Below, one piece after another: positions 32,601-44,334 of a stretch of DNA of 64,000 nucleotides. Source of the DNA: Mesorhabditis belari. Lineage: Eukaryota > Nematoda > Chromadorea > Rhabditida > Rhabditidae. Every line of letters begins with the position of its first letter. The stretch's first letter is position 1. Under the pieces are notes generated by a model. That model was not told where the DNA came from, searched no databases, and saw only the letters and a program-made list of their open reading frames with translations. Made by a program: the position numbers and the translations under genes. The stretch lies in contig CAUEEP010000725.1 of assembly GCA_958450365.1 (NCBI GenBank), positions 1,078,501-1,142,500 of the forward strand, written 5' to 3'.

Positions 32601-33526
32601 ATAGGTTTCTTAAGCGTAGGGTTGTTCCAAAACATTTTTTCTAAGCCAAGTCAGGTCAGGCCCTAAACCATTTGACTCATTCTGGATTCGATTTACTACA
32701 GGTTTATTCCATAAAAAGTATCCAGGTGGGCCAAGTCTGGACTGGCTTACAGGACCGGGACAAACCAGGTAGAGCCAGCTCAGGCCAGAAGCCAGATCTG
32801 GACCTGTAACTGGATCTGAACTTGGACCTATACCTGAACCTGAACCTGGAACTGGACCTGGATCTGAAACTGGACCTGGATCTTGATCTGATCCTGGACC
32901 TGGACCTGGAACTGAACCTGGGCCTGAACTTGGACCTATACCTGAAACTGAACCTGGAACTGGCCCTGGATCTGAAACTGAACCTGGATCTTGATCTGAA
33001 CCTGGACCTGGCCCTGTACCTGTACCTGGGCCTGAACCTGGACCTATACCTGAACCTGAACCTGGAACTGGCCCTAGATATGAAACTGAACCTGGATCTT
33101 GATCTGAACCTGGACCTGGCCCTGTACCTGTACCTGGGCCTGAACCTGGACCTATACCTGAACCTGAACCTGGACCTGAACCTGGAACTGGACCTGGATC
33201 TTGATCTGAACCTGGACCTGGACCTGTACCTGTACCTGGGCCTGAACCCGGACCTATACCTGAACCTGAACCTGGACCTGTACCTGGAACTGGACCTGGA
33301 TCTTGATCTGAACCTGGACCTGGACCTGGAACTGAACCTGGATCTGAACTTGGATCTTGCTACGGCTTGGCTTGATTTTCAGTCAGCCTTTAATTTATTT
33401 TGCCCTTCTTTTAAAACAAAATAATTTTTCAAGACTTTTTCAAAAAAGTTTTAGATGATTTCCAAGATCTATGACGAGTACGCGTGGTGCTTTCAGCGGC
33501 CGGTCTGGGATTTTCCCTATTTTTAA
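23630..33526 (+). CDS. Alpha-1,3-fucosyltransferase, GT10 family (Golgi type II membrane protein)
   Basis: Eleven exons, 384 aa: 23630-23757, 25427-25508, 25553-25660, 25760-25823, 25953-26034, 26704-26871, 26938-27047, 28949-29072, 32203-32274, 32336-32480, 33455-33526 (TAA). Start ATG gives KWRKPFLLLLLICFVFLIVD, a short cytoplasmic tail plus signal anchor (about 9-23). GT10 landmarks in order: KIILAWN; CFLTTDRRFIRLADVVAFHS; YFNRTMSFSTHSD with YGG; VSNC; YPVDMFGSCG; FENSDCFGYVTEK (255-267), the donor-binding motif usually FENS..DYITEK; SAFIFVDDF; AYKEYFRW. Oddities: FNRTM for the common FNWTM, and Gly for Asp before YVTEK. It would transfer fucose from GDP-fucose to GlcNAc-containing glycans; acceptor specificity is not readable. 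The exon 7 donor (27047) is the least certain junction. Introns contain several transposons and satellites. Confidence 0.9.
24002..24544. mobile_element. Non-autonomous mariner-type element in fucosyltransferase intron 1
   Basis: Left end ttgggttgttgaattgaaaa, right end complementary (ttttcaattcaccaatccaa), both flanked by TA. An internal inverted pair (gaaacccattttggtgtcaa near 24069 and its complement near 24290) makes much of the body palindromic. No transposase frame. Confidence 0.8.
24669..24703. mobile_element. Isolated right end of the 24002 element
   Basis: gttcaaagtcccgcagtttt continuing to caattcaccaacccaa repeats the right terminus, again followed by TA; no matching left end nearby. 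Confidence 0.65.
26099..26652. repeat. Tandem duplication of about 200 bp in intron 5 of the fucosyltransferase gene
   Basis: 26099-26300 and 26450-26652 share ggagaaatgccgactagcgc, tagccaagattaagggctac and the end tgtcgctata at about 88% identity. No open frame; function unknown. Confidence 0.75.
27102..27535 (-). pseudogene. Degenerate mariner-like element, copy A (truncated)
   Basis: Starts at TA with ggttgttcggatataaacga. Read on the minus strand it encodes, with stops, FQRFRNGDESLEDDE then ESDPCQTMRELAHQFLCSNS and HLHAIGKTIRYGKW, the helix-turn-helix region of a mariner transposase. The catalytic domain is deleted. A TTAGGC-type array fills the coding region upstream of FQRF. It lies within intron 7 of the fucosyltransferase gene. 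Confidence 0.75.
27378..27505. repeat. TTAGGC hexamer array (nematode telomere unit)
   Basis: About twenty hexamers, mostly ttaggc and ttagac with some ctcaggc/ttcggc variants. The perfect unit equals the nematode telomeric repeat, but the array is internal to a mariner-like remnant and full of variants. A shorter run is at 27893-27935. Confidence 0.85.
27672..28618 (-). pseudogene. Degenerate mariner-like element, copy B, with both ends
   Basis: Ends ggttgttcggagataaacga (27672) and the complement of ggttgttcggatataaac (28618) are inverted terminal repeats. Minus-strand reading from 28470 gives LLYDFKLGKTVVESH, stop, DLVKAFGND, then a TTAGGC-derived insertion, then a mutated CRA(stop)FQRF and the helix-turn-helix. 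It has stops and no catalytic domain, so it is dead. Together with flank 27545-27671 it is an inverted duplicate of 61846-63005. Confidence 0.8.
29130..30285. repeat. Minisatellite of about 31-bp units with flanking direct repeats
   Basis: The array (about 29690-30183) has units like aatgatctgttcaattgct followed by aatgatcaatga. A 110-bp block from gatctgttcaaaacgagatc to the stretch ending ctatttagattt occurs both at 29134-29250 and just after the array at 30172-30275. In intron 8 of the fucosyltransferase gene. Confidence 0.85.
30720..31795 (-). pseudogene. Triplicated 3' end of a non-LTR reverse transcriptase
   Basis: On the minus strand, three tandem blocks (about 31370-31600, 31145-31340, 30945-31110) encode versions of RTARIWNRLPRVLRESNNLE and TFKLSVDEL, the RT C-terminal motif. 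Upstream of the first block, GSFVFEIPFTFNKFVYNSF extends the similarity. A 125-bp block flanks the set on both sides (30720-30845, 31667-31792). The first block carries an agatca hexamer run (31380-31455), read as DLDLDL. No intact RT remains. Confidence 0.7.
32815..33358 (+). repeat. Minisatellite of cctggacctgaa-type 6/12-bp units
   Basis: Units ctgaac/ctggac/ctgtac in a higher-order pattern of about 100-110 bp. It begins in a lineage of cagg/ccag repeats near 32740 and ends about 95 bp before the last exon of the fucosyltransferase gene. The open + frame across it (L/D/N only) is a repeat artefact. Confidence 0.9.
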
Positions 33527-34240
33527 ATCTTTAAATACAATATCTCATCAAATTTTGCTTTTTTTTTTGATCATCTCGACCGTATCTTTTTGTTTCTTTT
33601 TCACTTTTTCTTTTCATGTTAAAAGCTCAGGTTAATTTCAGAGATATCGGGTAATTTTTCCTTTTTCAACTTAGCTTTTGGCTTTTCTATTAGATTTTTA
33701 TTTCAATTTCTTTGCTTTTTATGAATTTCTTTGCTTTTCTTATGTGATCAATTCCAGATTGTGATTTTTATTGAAAGCTCAGCTTTTTTACATGTGCTTC
33801 TAGTTAATATCGAATTGTTGGCAATGTTTTTATTGTAAAGTTTATACCGTAAGCATTATATGTTCAAATTTGATAAAGCCATTTTTCTCCATGATTTAGA
33901 ATACGCTTTTATTGAAACAAACAAACCTAGTGAGATCACAAACCAAAAGATTCCCTTGAAAATGATTTTGGTTCGAAATTTGTACGGTACGTATTTCTTT
34001 TTAGCACATTACTTTCCAGTTTTTTCCAAACAAAAGACGAAAAGGCGCTTTAAAGCACTTCAAAGCCTGCCCCGGCTACCGTAATCCATTTAAGATCCCG
34101 CTATTATAAGTCGTTTATAGTAGAGAGTTATTTTAATCATCATATAGTCACTTTTGTAAATCTTTGCATAGACCGTGTCTAAAATGATGTTACGGTATTC
34201 TTTAAAATAACCCTCTCATCGGATTATCGGATTTAATACA
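33527..34240. other. 3' flank of the fucosyltransferase gene, nothing recognised
   Basis: T-rich sequence just after the stop codon. A short + frame at 33860-34084 has no recognisable features and no splice context; I do not call it a gene. Confidence 0.6.
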
Positions 34241-34429
34241 CCTTTTTTTTGCCATTGGCAATCTAACTTTGAATTCAAATATCTCGGTGTTGGGTTCTCC
34301 AATTTAAATATTCTTAATACCATTAGATGCGCCAAGTCTTTCTCTGTCGATTGGTATGAAAATTATTTAAATTGGACAACCCAACACCAAGATATTTAAG
34401 CTTAAAGTTAGATTGCCAATGGCAAAGGA
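34241..34429. repeat. Fold-back element, gccattggcaatctaact family, copy 1
   Basis: Left end cctttttttt then gccattggcaatctaacttt; right end aaagttagattgccaatggc then aaagg. Internal arms (tcggtgttgggttctccaat / attggacaacccaacacc) pair. Related copies at 50397 and 50602. Confidence 0.8.
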
Positions 34430-35254
34430 GGCGGGCCGCGTATATAAGCCCCTAAACCCTGCTAAATCGGCACGACCTTCTTTTCTTAGGTCTTGTATCT
34501 AATTTTTAGACACAAGATTATTTTAGAAAAAAGATTGGTGATTAAAAAGGTATTGGGTAAGGTTAAATGGTTACTAGCTGTGGCCGGGTTGTCGTGAATG
34601 TGTTAAGTGAGGCTCTTACCCAACTTTTTGAAGTAATACAGCACAATGATTCTTTGCTTAATGTTTTGAGATTTGCAATTAGATAAGTATTGGATCGATG
34701 CATATGAAATAGGGAAATTTCTCCAGATTTCTCTAACCAATCACCAGATTCGAAAGAGTTCTTTTATGATTATGATCATGTTCTAGATTTCTAGATACTC
34801 TGGACCTTGATCCCAAATATGGAAAGAATCCAAAATCAGCTTTCTATATCAATTTTGAATAGAGAAATAAACCGGTTTGCAAACTCTTAGGTATATTTTA
34901 CAAGCAGATAAAGTTTCAGGCGAAATGTTGATAAAATGAAAAAGATTTGACAACACGACGGAGCTTATCAAGAGATGGGATTTGAAGTTGAATGCGCACG
35001 AGTGAAGGTAGTAAAAGCAAATCAATGAACAGTGAGCTTCAATGAGAATCGAATTTATTGTGAACAATCACTATCAATTTGCTCAAATTCGATCGATTTC
35101 ACCCGGACAACGTCCTAAATTCCGCGTATTCTTTGGCACTCTTTTCTGAAAGAGCTACTTTAAAGATCAACATTACTTGTCTGGACAAAAGCTAGCTTCA
35201 AAGCCTACAGATTACATTTGAGCGACAATTTCGGGAATGCTATTTGTCTCGACA
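34430..35254. other. Intergenic stretch, nothing recognised
   Basis: No exon or repeat with clear borders. Downstream of the fold-back element the string gcgtatataagcccc resembles a TATA-box context and also follows the related element at 50580; it probably belongs to the repeat. Confidence 0.5.
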
Positions 35255-35665
35255 AAGCAATCCAGGTACAGTAATCCCTGCACAGTAATCCGCATACAGA
35301 AGCCCGGTACAGTAATCCCTGCACGGAAATTTCCGTACAGAATCTAGGCACAGCAATCCCACTACAGAAGCCCGGTACATCAATCCCGCTACAGAAGCCC
35401 GGTACAGTAATCCCTGCACGGAAATTTCCGTACAGAATCTAGGCACAGCAATCCCACTACAGAAGCCCGGTACAGCAATCCCGCTACAGAAGCCCGGTAC
35501 AGTAATCCCTGCACGGAAATTTCCGTACAGAATCTAGGCACAGCAATCCCACTACAGAAGCCCGGTACAGTAATCCCTGCACGGTAATTTCCGTACAGCA
35601 ATCCAGGTACAGTAAACCCGGCACAGTAATCCCGGTACACTTAGCCCCGATACAGTAAACCCGGT
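35255..35665. repeat. Higher-order minisatellite (acagtaatcccngcac units)
   Basis: Basic units of 17-20 bp such as cccggtacagtaatccctgc and the small palindrome acggaaatttccgt. The block from cacggaaatttccgtacag repeats about every 95-100 bp, near 35318, 35416 and 35515, with a partial copy near 35580. Confidence 0.85.
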
Positions 35666-35699
35666 TTTTGCTTAACATGTTTAAAAGTGCGCTTACGCA

Positions 35700-36050
35700 A
35701 AGCGTATCGTACTCAGGCTGTCAATGTTACCCTACTTTTCACATCAAAACAGGCAACTGTTGTTCATTTGATGTTTTTTTGTTGTTTTTACTTTTTTCTG
35801 CTTTCCTTTCATCGTGTGAAGGTTGTGTCCTAATTAGGACGAAATTCTTTCCGTTTTTATCGTCGCTTTTAATTCAATAGTCGATGTTTTGTGAAAATTT
35901 CTCAAGTGAGGGCCCAAAACTCAAGAAAAGCTCAAAAATTGCGAGTCAGTCGGCTATTGAATAAAGTGTCTTAGTTCAAGTGTATTCGTACCGTACTCAG
36001 GCTGTCGATGTTACCCTACTTTTCACATCAAAACATAGCAGCATTTTATA
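35700..36050. repeat. Direct duplication of a 50-bp block
   Basis: gtactcaggctgtcaatgtt continuing acccta...catcaaaaca at about 35710-35750 recurs almost identically at 35994-36036, about 285 bp apart. Nothing else is recognised between the copies. Confidence 0.7.
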
Positions 36051-37279
36051 TTGTACTTTCAATTTCCTTTAAATTTTATTAAATGAATCAATGTGTGTGA
36101 AGAATCTGTGTGAATGTAAATCTAAACATGCATTTGTTGACTCAAGTGTCTGATTGATTCGATCATCTGTCATTTCTATCATTTACGTGAATTTCGTTCT
36201 TTTATTTATGACTTTTGTGTAAAGTTTATCTCACAAAAAATTAAAAGAAAACTAAATTTTGAAATTTTAAAGAAAAATGCGTTTTAATGAAACGAATTTT
36301 GTGTGCGTTGAGCAAAGGAAAGACCGAATCGTCGGAGATGTCTTTGATGAGGGAAAACGAAATCAAAATGATAATGAAAGACCACAAATTTGTGATTTTT
36401 GAAGAAAAATTGCAAAACAGTAAATGGGAATGAGAAATTTGAGAAAAAAAACTCATGAACTTTTAGGCTATTGTAAACTGGAAAACGGACAAAAATTCAC
36501 GTTTTCTGGCATTTTTTGAAACATTTCTATCGCAAAAATCTTTTGAAAATCGATTTGATTTGGATATTTTTGAAATTTCATGTATACGGACAAGTTCTAT
36601 GTCGAAAAAGTTCAAGATTTTCACAATTTTCCCAAATATTTTTCGTATTACACCGATAAGCAGGAAAACTAACGTAAAAAAAGGCAAAAGCGAAGCCCGA
36701 AAAAAGCACGGGTAAGTTGGCTACAATAAATGAAAATTGATAATGGATTTCTTTTGATTAAAACGTTTTCTAAAAGATGCGATAACCTATCGTAATCCTA
36801 GGTTATTTTTTAAATAAACTATTCTGCGAAAAGACAGGACCATGGGTAGCTTTTTCTCCGAGCATTTTTCAGAAAACATTTCAATCCAAAGAAATACCCA
36901 TTTTTGAAGCTAGATCAAATCATTTTGAAATCTTGTGGCCACTACGATTTTTGCAAGCACATAAGGCAAAAAACATAAATGCTTCCTAAAGAAGAATTGC
37001 ACGCTGAACAACTAATCAAATGTCAATCACAAACGCTTTAATTGAGCTATGAGAACTATGAAAAAAAACATTTCCTGTACAAATTAGAGGGCTTTCAGCT
37101 CGCAAATCGGAAGCATTTCCGTTTTTTGATCGATTGGCGGCATTTGGAGATAAACTGGGTGTTGCAAGATTCTAAAATTTGAAAACTTTGAACTGCAAAC
37201 AATTTGAAACAAAGATTTAAAGATACTGAAAATATTGACGACAAAATCTGTTCGCTAGCTACTAGACTTGTAAGGAAAA
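36051..37279. other. Intergenic stretch with one possible small frame
   Basis: AT-rich with no recognised gene. A 41-codon + frame at 36277-36402 (begins MRFNETNFVCVEQRKDRIVG) has balanced composition but no splice context or recognisable domain; it is noted without a functional call. Confidence 0.35.
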
Positions 37280-37658
37280 CATGCATCGGTCCTTTTTTGC
37301 CGTTGGCAATTTAGGCTTTTTCGTCTTTTTCTCAGCACCAAGCCTTTGATTTTGACTATCAGAATAAAATAAAATGCAATAAAATTGCGCATCGAATGAG
37401 ACCAAAATTAACAAAATATAATATCCACGCAAAGTTGTTGGCTAAAAGCCTAAAGCCAGCCCATTATGGGTGAGACTTAACATTTTACCTCATAATTTTA
37501 CGTGGATATTATATTTTGAGTTAATTTTTGTATCATTCGATGCACAATTTTATTCTGCATCAAATGATAGTCAAAATAGTCAAAATCAAAGGATTGGTGC
37601 TGAGAAAAAGACGAAAAACCTTCAATTGCCAACGGCAAAAAAGGACCGACGCATGTTT
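37280..37658. repeat. Fold-back element, gccgttggcaa family
   Basis: Outer arms catgcatcggtcctttttt/ its complement at 37640-37658, then gccgttggcaat and its complement. The arms pair through caccaagcctttgattttga and atataatatccacg to a centre near 37470. A 5'-truncated relative is at 52421-52665. Confidence 0.8.
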
Positions 37659-37807
37659 TCGTTACAATTTTTTGACAGATTATAATAGCCCTGTAGTTTT
37701 TACTGTAGTCGTTAGATTGTTGTATCAACCTTGGAAATAGGAAAAAGTAAAAGATCAGGAATCCAGGCGAGATTAGGGTAGCTGGAGGAGGCTTTAAAAC
37801 TTCGAAC

Positions 37808-40800
37808 TCACCGGAACACCTCGGCGAAAAGCGGCGGAATGTGGATTTTAGCCGAGTTTACCCTCACCCAATCAAGGCATCGCTCGTTTTCATGGCCTGA
37901 AAAAGGGCTATTTATTTAAATCCAGAAATATTAGTACCTTTCAAGAATCTAAGCTTTAAACGAACATTTCCCAGCCAATTTAAGTGTACAATTTCGTGCA
38001 ATTCCGATAACTCACCCAATTTTTCCAATTCCTCTTTCATTGCGGCCATCATGTTGAAAGCGAGCGGGTTGTTCGCGTGATTTCGCAGCAGTAAGGACTT
38101 AAATTACAAATTAGCTAGCAAAACTTTGTCAAAATCATATAAAGCACAGTATTTTCTATGCACATCAACCAAAAACCAACCCTCAGCGCCTCTTCGACGA
38201 ATGTTTTCATCTGTTCCACTTCTCTCCAATTGCATAATCCGTGCACATCTGAAAATTCCGCGAATTCTCACTCTCGTCATCATGATTACAGGATTTTGCG
38301 GATTTGCATGTACAAAAACACATCAAGGTGTCTCAAAAGTTCGGAGCCACTTTGTTTTTCGATCAAATTCAGCTTTTAAGATAACAAAAAACTGTTTAAC
38401 GCTGAAAATTCTTATAAAAGTTTGTAATTATAGAAAGTTTATGTTAAAGATGCTTTACAAGTACAAGTAGAGGCTTTACAAGTAAAGATCAAGTCTTTTA
38501 ATTGGTAATATATCGCCAGAATCAACCAAAATGTCTGATCGCTTGAATTTCTCTCAAAAACCATCTAAATTTTCTGAGATTTCTAATTAAACGTAGTCAG
38601 TCAAAAGCAATTCTATTTTTTAAACTCTTTTTAGATAAATAGCAAAATTTTAGCTTGATTGAAGCTAAAAAGAAAAACTTATAGCTCTAAAAAGTAATCG
38701 TAATCGGATTTCAAGTTTTAACTATTGTTTCACAAGAAAATAGGTCTGAGTAGGTTCTCTTTTTTTTCGGAAAAATGTTTTCTAGACCCAAATTTCATCT
38801 AGATTTTGAATTTCTAAACGGTTTTTCAAAAAGGCTTTCTGTTGGCCTTAAGAACGAGGTGGCTCCGCACTTTTGAGACACCCTGTAGTTGATCGAAGAT
38901 TTAAAAAATGATACCGGCAGTGATTAGCAGCCAAACAACGAAGAGCGCTCTCTCGGCCATCGAACAATGTAAAGAGTTGAAATTTTTTGCAAATGTGATC
39001 CATCGATAGACAAAATCGCTGCCATAGAGGGAGATGAGCTGAAAAATTGAGGGTAAAGGTTTCAACTACGGCGTCAAAGATATTGAATAGACTTGAATAC
39101 TTTATGATTTATGAATATGGCTTAGAACGTTCTGTTAGCTTTCAGAAGATCTATAGGATTTTGAAAAGTTACCGTCAATATTCTAATAGAAGAGCCCCCC
39201 TATAGTCGCGTAGTCTAGGTTTACACTCAAAGAACAGCTCATATCTCGGCGCTCAGACATTTGTTTCTGCGCGCTAAGGTATCAAATTAAAGTAGAGAAA
39301 ATGGGTGATATTTTGAGATATAGCACATATTTTTAGCATTAATCAGCGCTTAGAACAAAATGATTAAAAAATGATGGAAAATCGGTTTTTTTTTTGCCAC
39401 TTTTCAATCATTTTGTTCTAAGCGCTGATTAATGCTAAAAATATGTGCTATATCTCAAAATATCACCCATTTTCTCTACTTTAATTTGATACCTTAGCGC
39501 GCAGAAACAAATGTCTGAGCGCCGAGATATGAGCTGTTCTTTGAGTGTAAACCTAGACTACGCGACTATAGGGGGCTCTTCTATTAGAATATTTACGGTA
39601 AAATAATGTAGAATTTATGATTCCGCATCCGGTTTTATTTAGATTACTAGCTATTAGATCAACCTGTTCTTTCGAAATCGCCACTCCAGAATTGATCACC
39701 AATTGCCGCTCACTCATCGCCGGAGCTGTTCGAATGACAAAAATGGCGAAGAATCTCGACTAAATAAAGTTTGATTTACTTTGATCTAATCTTGGATCTG
39801 ATCTTGGATCTAATCTTGAATCTAATCTACTTTCCCAAAACCCAAAGACTGACCTTAATCAACTCCAGCTGATCCGATGTAGCCAATTCACAAAAGAATG
39901 GAATGTATTTAGCGAAAGCGACGAAAGCCTCGATGTCTCGATTGAGACTCCCCGCATAGGCGCGCCAAGTTTCGCATCGAATCTCATCATCATTTAGCGT
40001 CGGGTGAGTCGATTTTGAAGTCTAAATTGAAAAAATGATTGTTGATGCGAGAGGTCCCGGGTTCGATCCCCGGACTAGCCCCTAGAATTGAAAAAGTAAC
40101 GTATTACGGTTCTCTAAAAATCTTTATTTAGATACATATCTACTATATATTTACATATCTACAACATGACGGTTTTAAAAATCTAATTCTGGGTTGAAAT
40201 CTTACCGAAACCGCTAAATCTTTAAAACTAGAAACACTAATTCCAAAAGATTTGTCAAAACGAGAGGAATAACAAGACGATTCGCGGCTGGGTTAGATTT
40301 ACTGGCGTTTATAGAGTAAAAATGTTTAGATTTTCAATAATTTTATTGTTGATATGAAAGACACGGGTCCGAAGACTAACAAAGTGGAAAAAGCGGTACA
40401 GAAACTCTAAAACTTTTAAAACAATTTTAAAAGAAACAGGGAAGGAGCGGTGAAAACAATAAAAGGAGGAGAGAGAATAAAAGGAGGAGAAATTTTCACA
40501 ATCAACATAATTTTATAAGGGAATAGCGAAAGGGAAACATACACGCGCAAAAGACACGGCGAAGCGCCGGACCAGTCAACGATTCTTTAAAAGAATTAAT
40601 TTTAAAGGAATGGGACTTTATTTTATAGGAAAAAAGGAAGACGCCGTCCTGGTAGCTTAGGTGTATTTTAGGTAGCTTAGGTGTATTTTAGAATTTGGAT
40701 TTGGAAAGTTGCCAACTCATACACGAACTCCGGGAATTGAGGCTTTATTCGCTTAGATTTCTAAAAATCAACACTTTTTAGCATTTTGCTGGCTCACAAT

Positions 40801-43800
40801 TTCTAGCAGAATCGTTGGCGCTTCGATGATGTGTTGCGGTGGACAGCCTGGATTATTCGTGAAAGCAAGCGTCACCTGAATCAAGTTTTTCGTAAATTTC
40901 TTCATTTGATTAGAAGTTTCTTTCTAATTCATTGCATAGCTCACAAAAAAACCACTAGATTAGTAAGTTTTCAACAGTTGGAGTTACATATTTCAACTTT
41001 ATTTGAGCTTTTTGGCATTTATTTGAGGAGATTTGGTATTCAGCTACACTTACTTCATTGATGAAACTTGTGAAATCTCGTTGTTGGGTGGGCAGAGTGG
41101 GAAGAATTGCTTGATTGGGTAAAGCACCCGCCTCTCTCTCTCTTTTCCTTTGCAAACGCCCGTAACGCACTGCTAAAAGTTGTGCTCATTTTCACAATTA
41201 TAAGTTGGGTTTAGTGCTCAGCTTTTTTGTGCCGCTATGAGATCTTGTATCCTAGCATTGTCTTGTAGGAGTCTTGTATCCTAGCCAAGAGGTTACGGGT
41301 TTGATCCCAGCGGCAAGAAAATTTAACTCTTTTCCTAGATTTTTTTTCTACAACATTTTTAGAGTATTAGAGCGGTTGAGCTCTGTATTTGTTTGTATTA
41401 CATTATTGAATTCTAATTCATACAATCATTTCCGCATCTTGAAAACACTTTCCGTAAACCTTTTAAAACAGATTTCTATGTTTTTAGCTTTAGTATTTTG
41501 ATTTTTGCCCTTTAAATTCCATTTTTTTCAGGAAATTCTAATCATTTCTCTGAAATGCTAATTCGTACACGTCATTTCCGCATTTTGAAAACCCTTTCCG
41601 TTCCGGTAAATCCTCTAAATCTTTTCCTATTAATGGGTAAATAAAATTACCCCTCCCTAAGTCCTCAAATCTGAGCAGAAATCAACTTTTTTCTAAGCCA
41701 AACAACCAAGTAGCTGCTCTTTGATCGAATTCTTTTAACACTTAAGGAAAGTTGTTGAGGGAAACTTTGACCTATTTTTACAACGACATGTAGTCAATCA
41801 AAAGCACTTTCAAACGAATTTGGTAATCAAACAAATTGATTTAAAACAAAATGTGCCTCTTTCAAAAGTCATTTTCAAGGTTATTTTCTTTGAAATCTCC
41901 AAAAACAGCTTTCCTCATTGAAATTTTTAAACCCACATTAACAAATCCAGTCAAAAAACCTGGTCAGTCCTATCAAGTCAGCCAAAACCTATCAAATCAA
42001 CCAAAAAAACGTATTCTCTCTGACTTTCTTCAGCCCAAAGCCAAGAGTTAACTTTAGCCTCTTAGCCTTTCAAGCCAGATTGAAGTTTTTCCAGCTTTGT
42101 TCGGGCATCTGATCGTAACTAATCCAATTTTTCCACTCACAATCTCTGCTCATCCCCACAGTCATGCACTTCTTGAAGCGACATCTCTGACAGCGATTGC
42201 GATTCGATTTGAAAATTGCACAATTGTTATCTTTGAGACATTTGTACTCCATGTTCTTCTGAATGCTTCGCCGGAAGAAACCCTGAAAAAATCCCTTGAT
42301 GATTTCATTTTAAAGCCTAGATGTAGATGTTTGTTGTTGAAAAATGTCAAATTTGTTCTCTTTCTTTATGGTTTAATATGATCTTCTTCTTACAACAAAT
42401 GTGCATCGAATCGAATAATTGAGCAAAGGAAAAGAATGAGTTTCTCTGTAATGAGGCCTTTTTTTGTGGAAAATGCTAATGCTTGCCGCAACACACAATG
42501 GAGGGGATGACGATTGCGCAATCAAGTCCCTTGGGGTATAATTTGAGAGAGTGAATGGAGGAAAGGATCCATTCGAGAAAAGCGATCGATAAGTCTTTTG
42601 GGAATACCCAAATGAGATTTGAGAGATAAGTCCAGGGAAAATTTAGCTCATTCATCGATTGAATCAGATCCGAGCCGATAACTTTATTCATCGATTGAAT
42701 CAAAAACAATAAGGACGTTTAGCCAATCCATGGGATGTCATCCATGGATTGTCAAACAATAAGGATGTCAGCCAATCCATGGTTGCAGGAATGGGCCAAT
42801 CCGAGGCCAATTCTTTAAACTGTTCATTTTCAGATATCTCTTGTTATCTCTTGTTAAACCAGATATCTCTTGTTACTGGGCTCGAGAGGAAAAACTAAAA
42901 ACAGATTCGAAATCAGCGTGGCCGATTCTATAAGATGGATTTGGCCGAAAATTTCCAAAAAGTCACAGCAATTGCAGCAATTGCAGCAATTTCTCTAGTT
43001 AGTCAATTGCGCTAGTGAAATAGATCGATAAGCTTCAATGTATCAATGAAACAGAGAACATTGTTTCAGGTTTTAAAATGAAAAAACTCACCTTACATCC
43101 CTCACAAGATGTCACACCATAATGATAACCACTTGCTTTATCACCGCAAACTTTACACAACAAATTGTTCTTATCGACTGGATAGGGTTGAGATTGAGTT
43201 GTGAAGGGTTCTAAATGGATAATGATACTGTTAATTTCATTATTATGCTTCATTAAGCAGTCATTTTGTTAGTTTTAAGGCGAAAACTTCACATTGCTGT
43301 GGTTTTTTTTTGGACCAAACCTGGATCAGGCAGATGATAGTAATTGGCGCCGAGAAAAGACGGTTTCCGCTCATCGATGTAATCGTCGGATTTTGCGAAG
43401 AATGGGAAACGGTACATTGAGTCGTCGGAGAGTGGAGATGGATAGGGATGAGCGCCCGGATGCATCCCAATTGTGCCCACCCCAGAAATCGGTAACCAAC
43501 CGGCTGGTGGCGATCTGGAAATTCGTGGTTTGTTTTAAACCAATCGAAAAGCCCGTCTAGCTCATCTAGTCGGATTTTCCTCGCCCATGGAGCAGTCGGG
43601 AGCGTGCTGGTCTATAACCATGGAGCAGTCGGGAGCGTGCTGGTCTATAACCCACACGAGCCGGGTTCGACCCTCAGCACTGCCACTCAATACCCGATTT
43701 TTATTTTATTTTTATTTTAGATAAACGAGATAAAGGTTTGGGCTCAGGTTATGGTCTATTTGCAGATTGAAAGGATATTTGTTAATGATAATGAGAAGGG

Positions 43801-44268
43801 TTTTCTTGGAACTGGGCCTTAACGCAGCTTTGGTCTAGCTTGCCTTTTCTTGCCAAAATATGTAAATGAGATAGGTTTGATCTAAAATGTGAGTGAAATA
43901 AGATAAAGTCTTTCTAAGGGCAATTTTCCTGAGTGAGATCAGAGGCCAGGTTCCGGAGCTAGGATCTGGTTGGGATTTAGGCTTGCTTAGTTTATAAACG
44001 CTAGCTTGCAAGCGGAAGTAAAAGCGGAAAATTGAGTATCTTTTCAGTTTCGAAGCAAAACGCAACGAATCGGGTAGCTACGCACTGCGGAAAGGGCGGA
44101 AAAGCGTGTCTGCCCCATTTGTTGACTTTTTCTTTGAAGATATTCTTAAAAAAAAAAATTTTTTTTTTTTTTTTTTTTTTTTAAAAATTTATTATTAAAA
44201 AAAAAAAAAAAAAAAAAAAATAATTAAAAATTTTTTTTTTTAAAAAAAAAAAAAAAAAAATAAAAAAA

Positions 44269-44334
<66 letters not shown>

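Noticed and set aside
32822..33424. 200-codon leucine/aspartate-rich frame
   Set aside because: Lies wholly in the cctgga/cctgaa minisatellite inside the last intron of the fucosyltransferase gene.
34430..34460. Promoter TATA box (gcgtatataagcccc)
   Set aside because: The same string follows a related fold-back element at 50580, so it is part of the repeat rather than evidence of a gene start.
42476..42709. Minus-strand 77-codon frame as an extra receptor exon
   Set aside because: It lies between the two DNA-binding domain exons, whose junction (CEGCK/GFFRRS) is already perfect.
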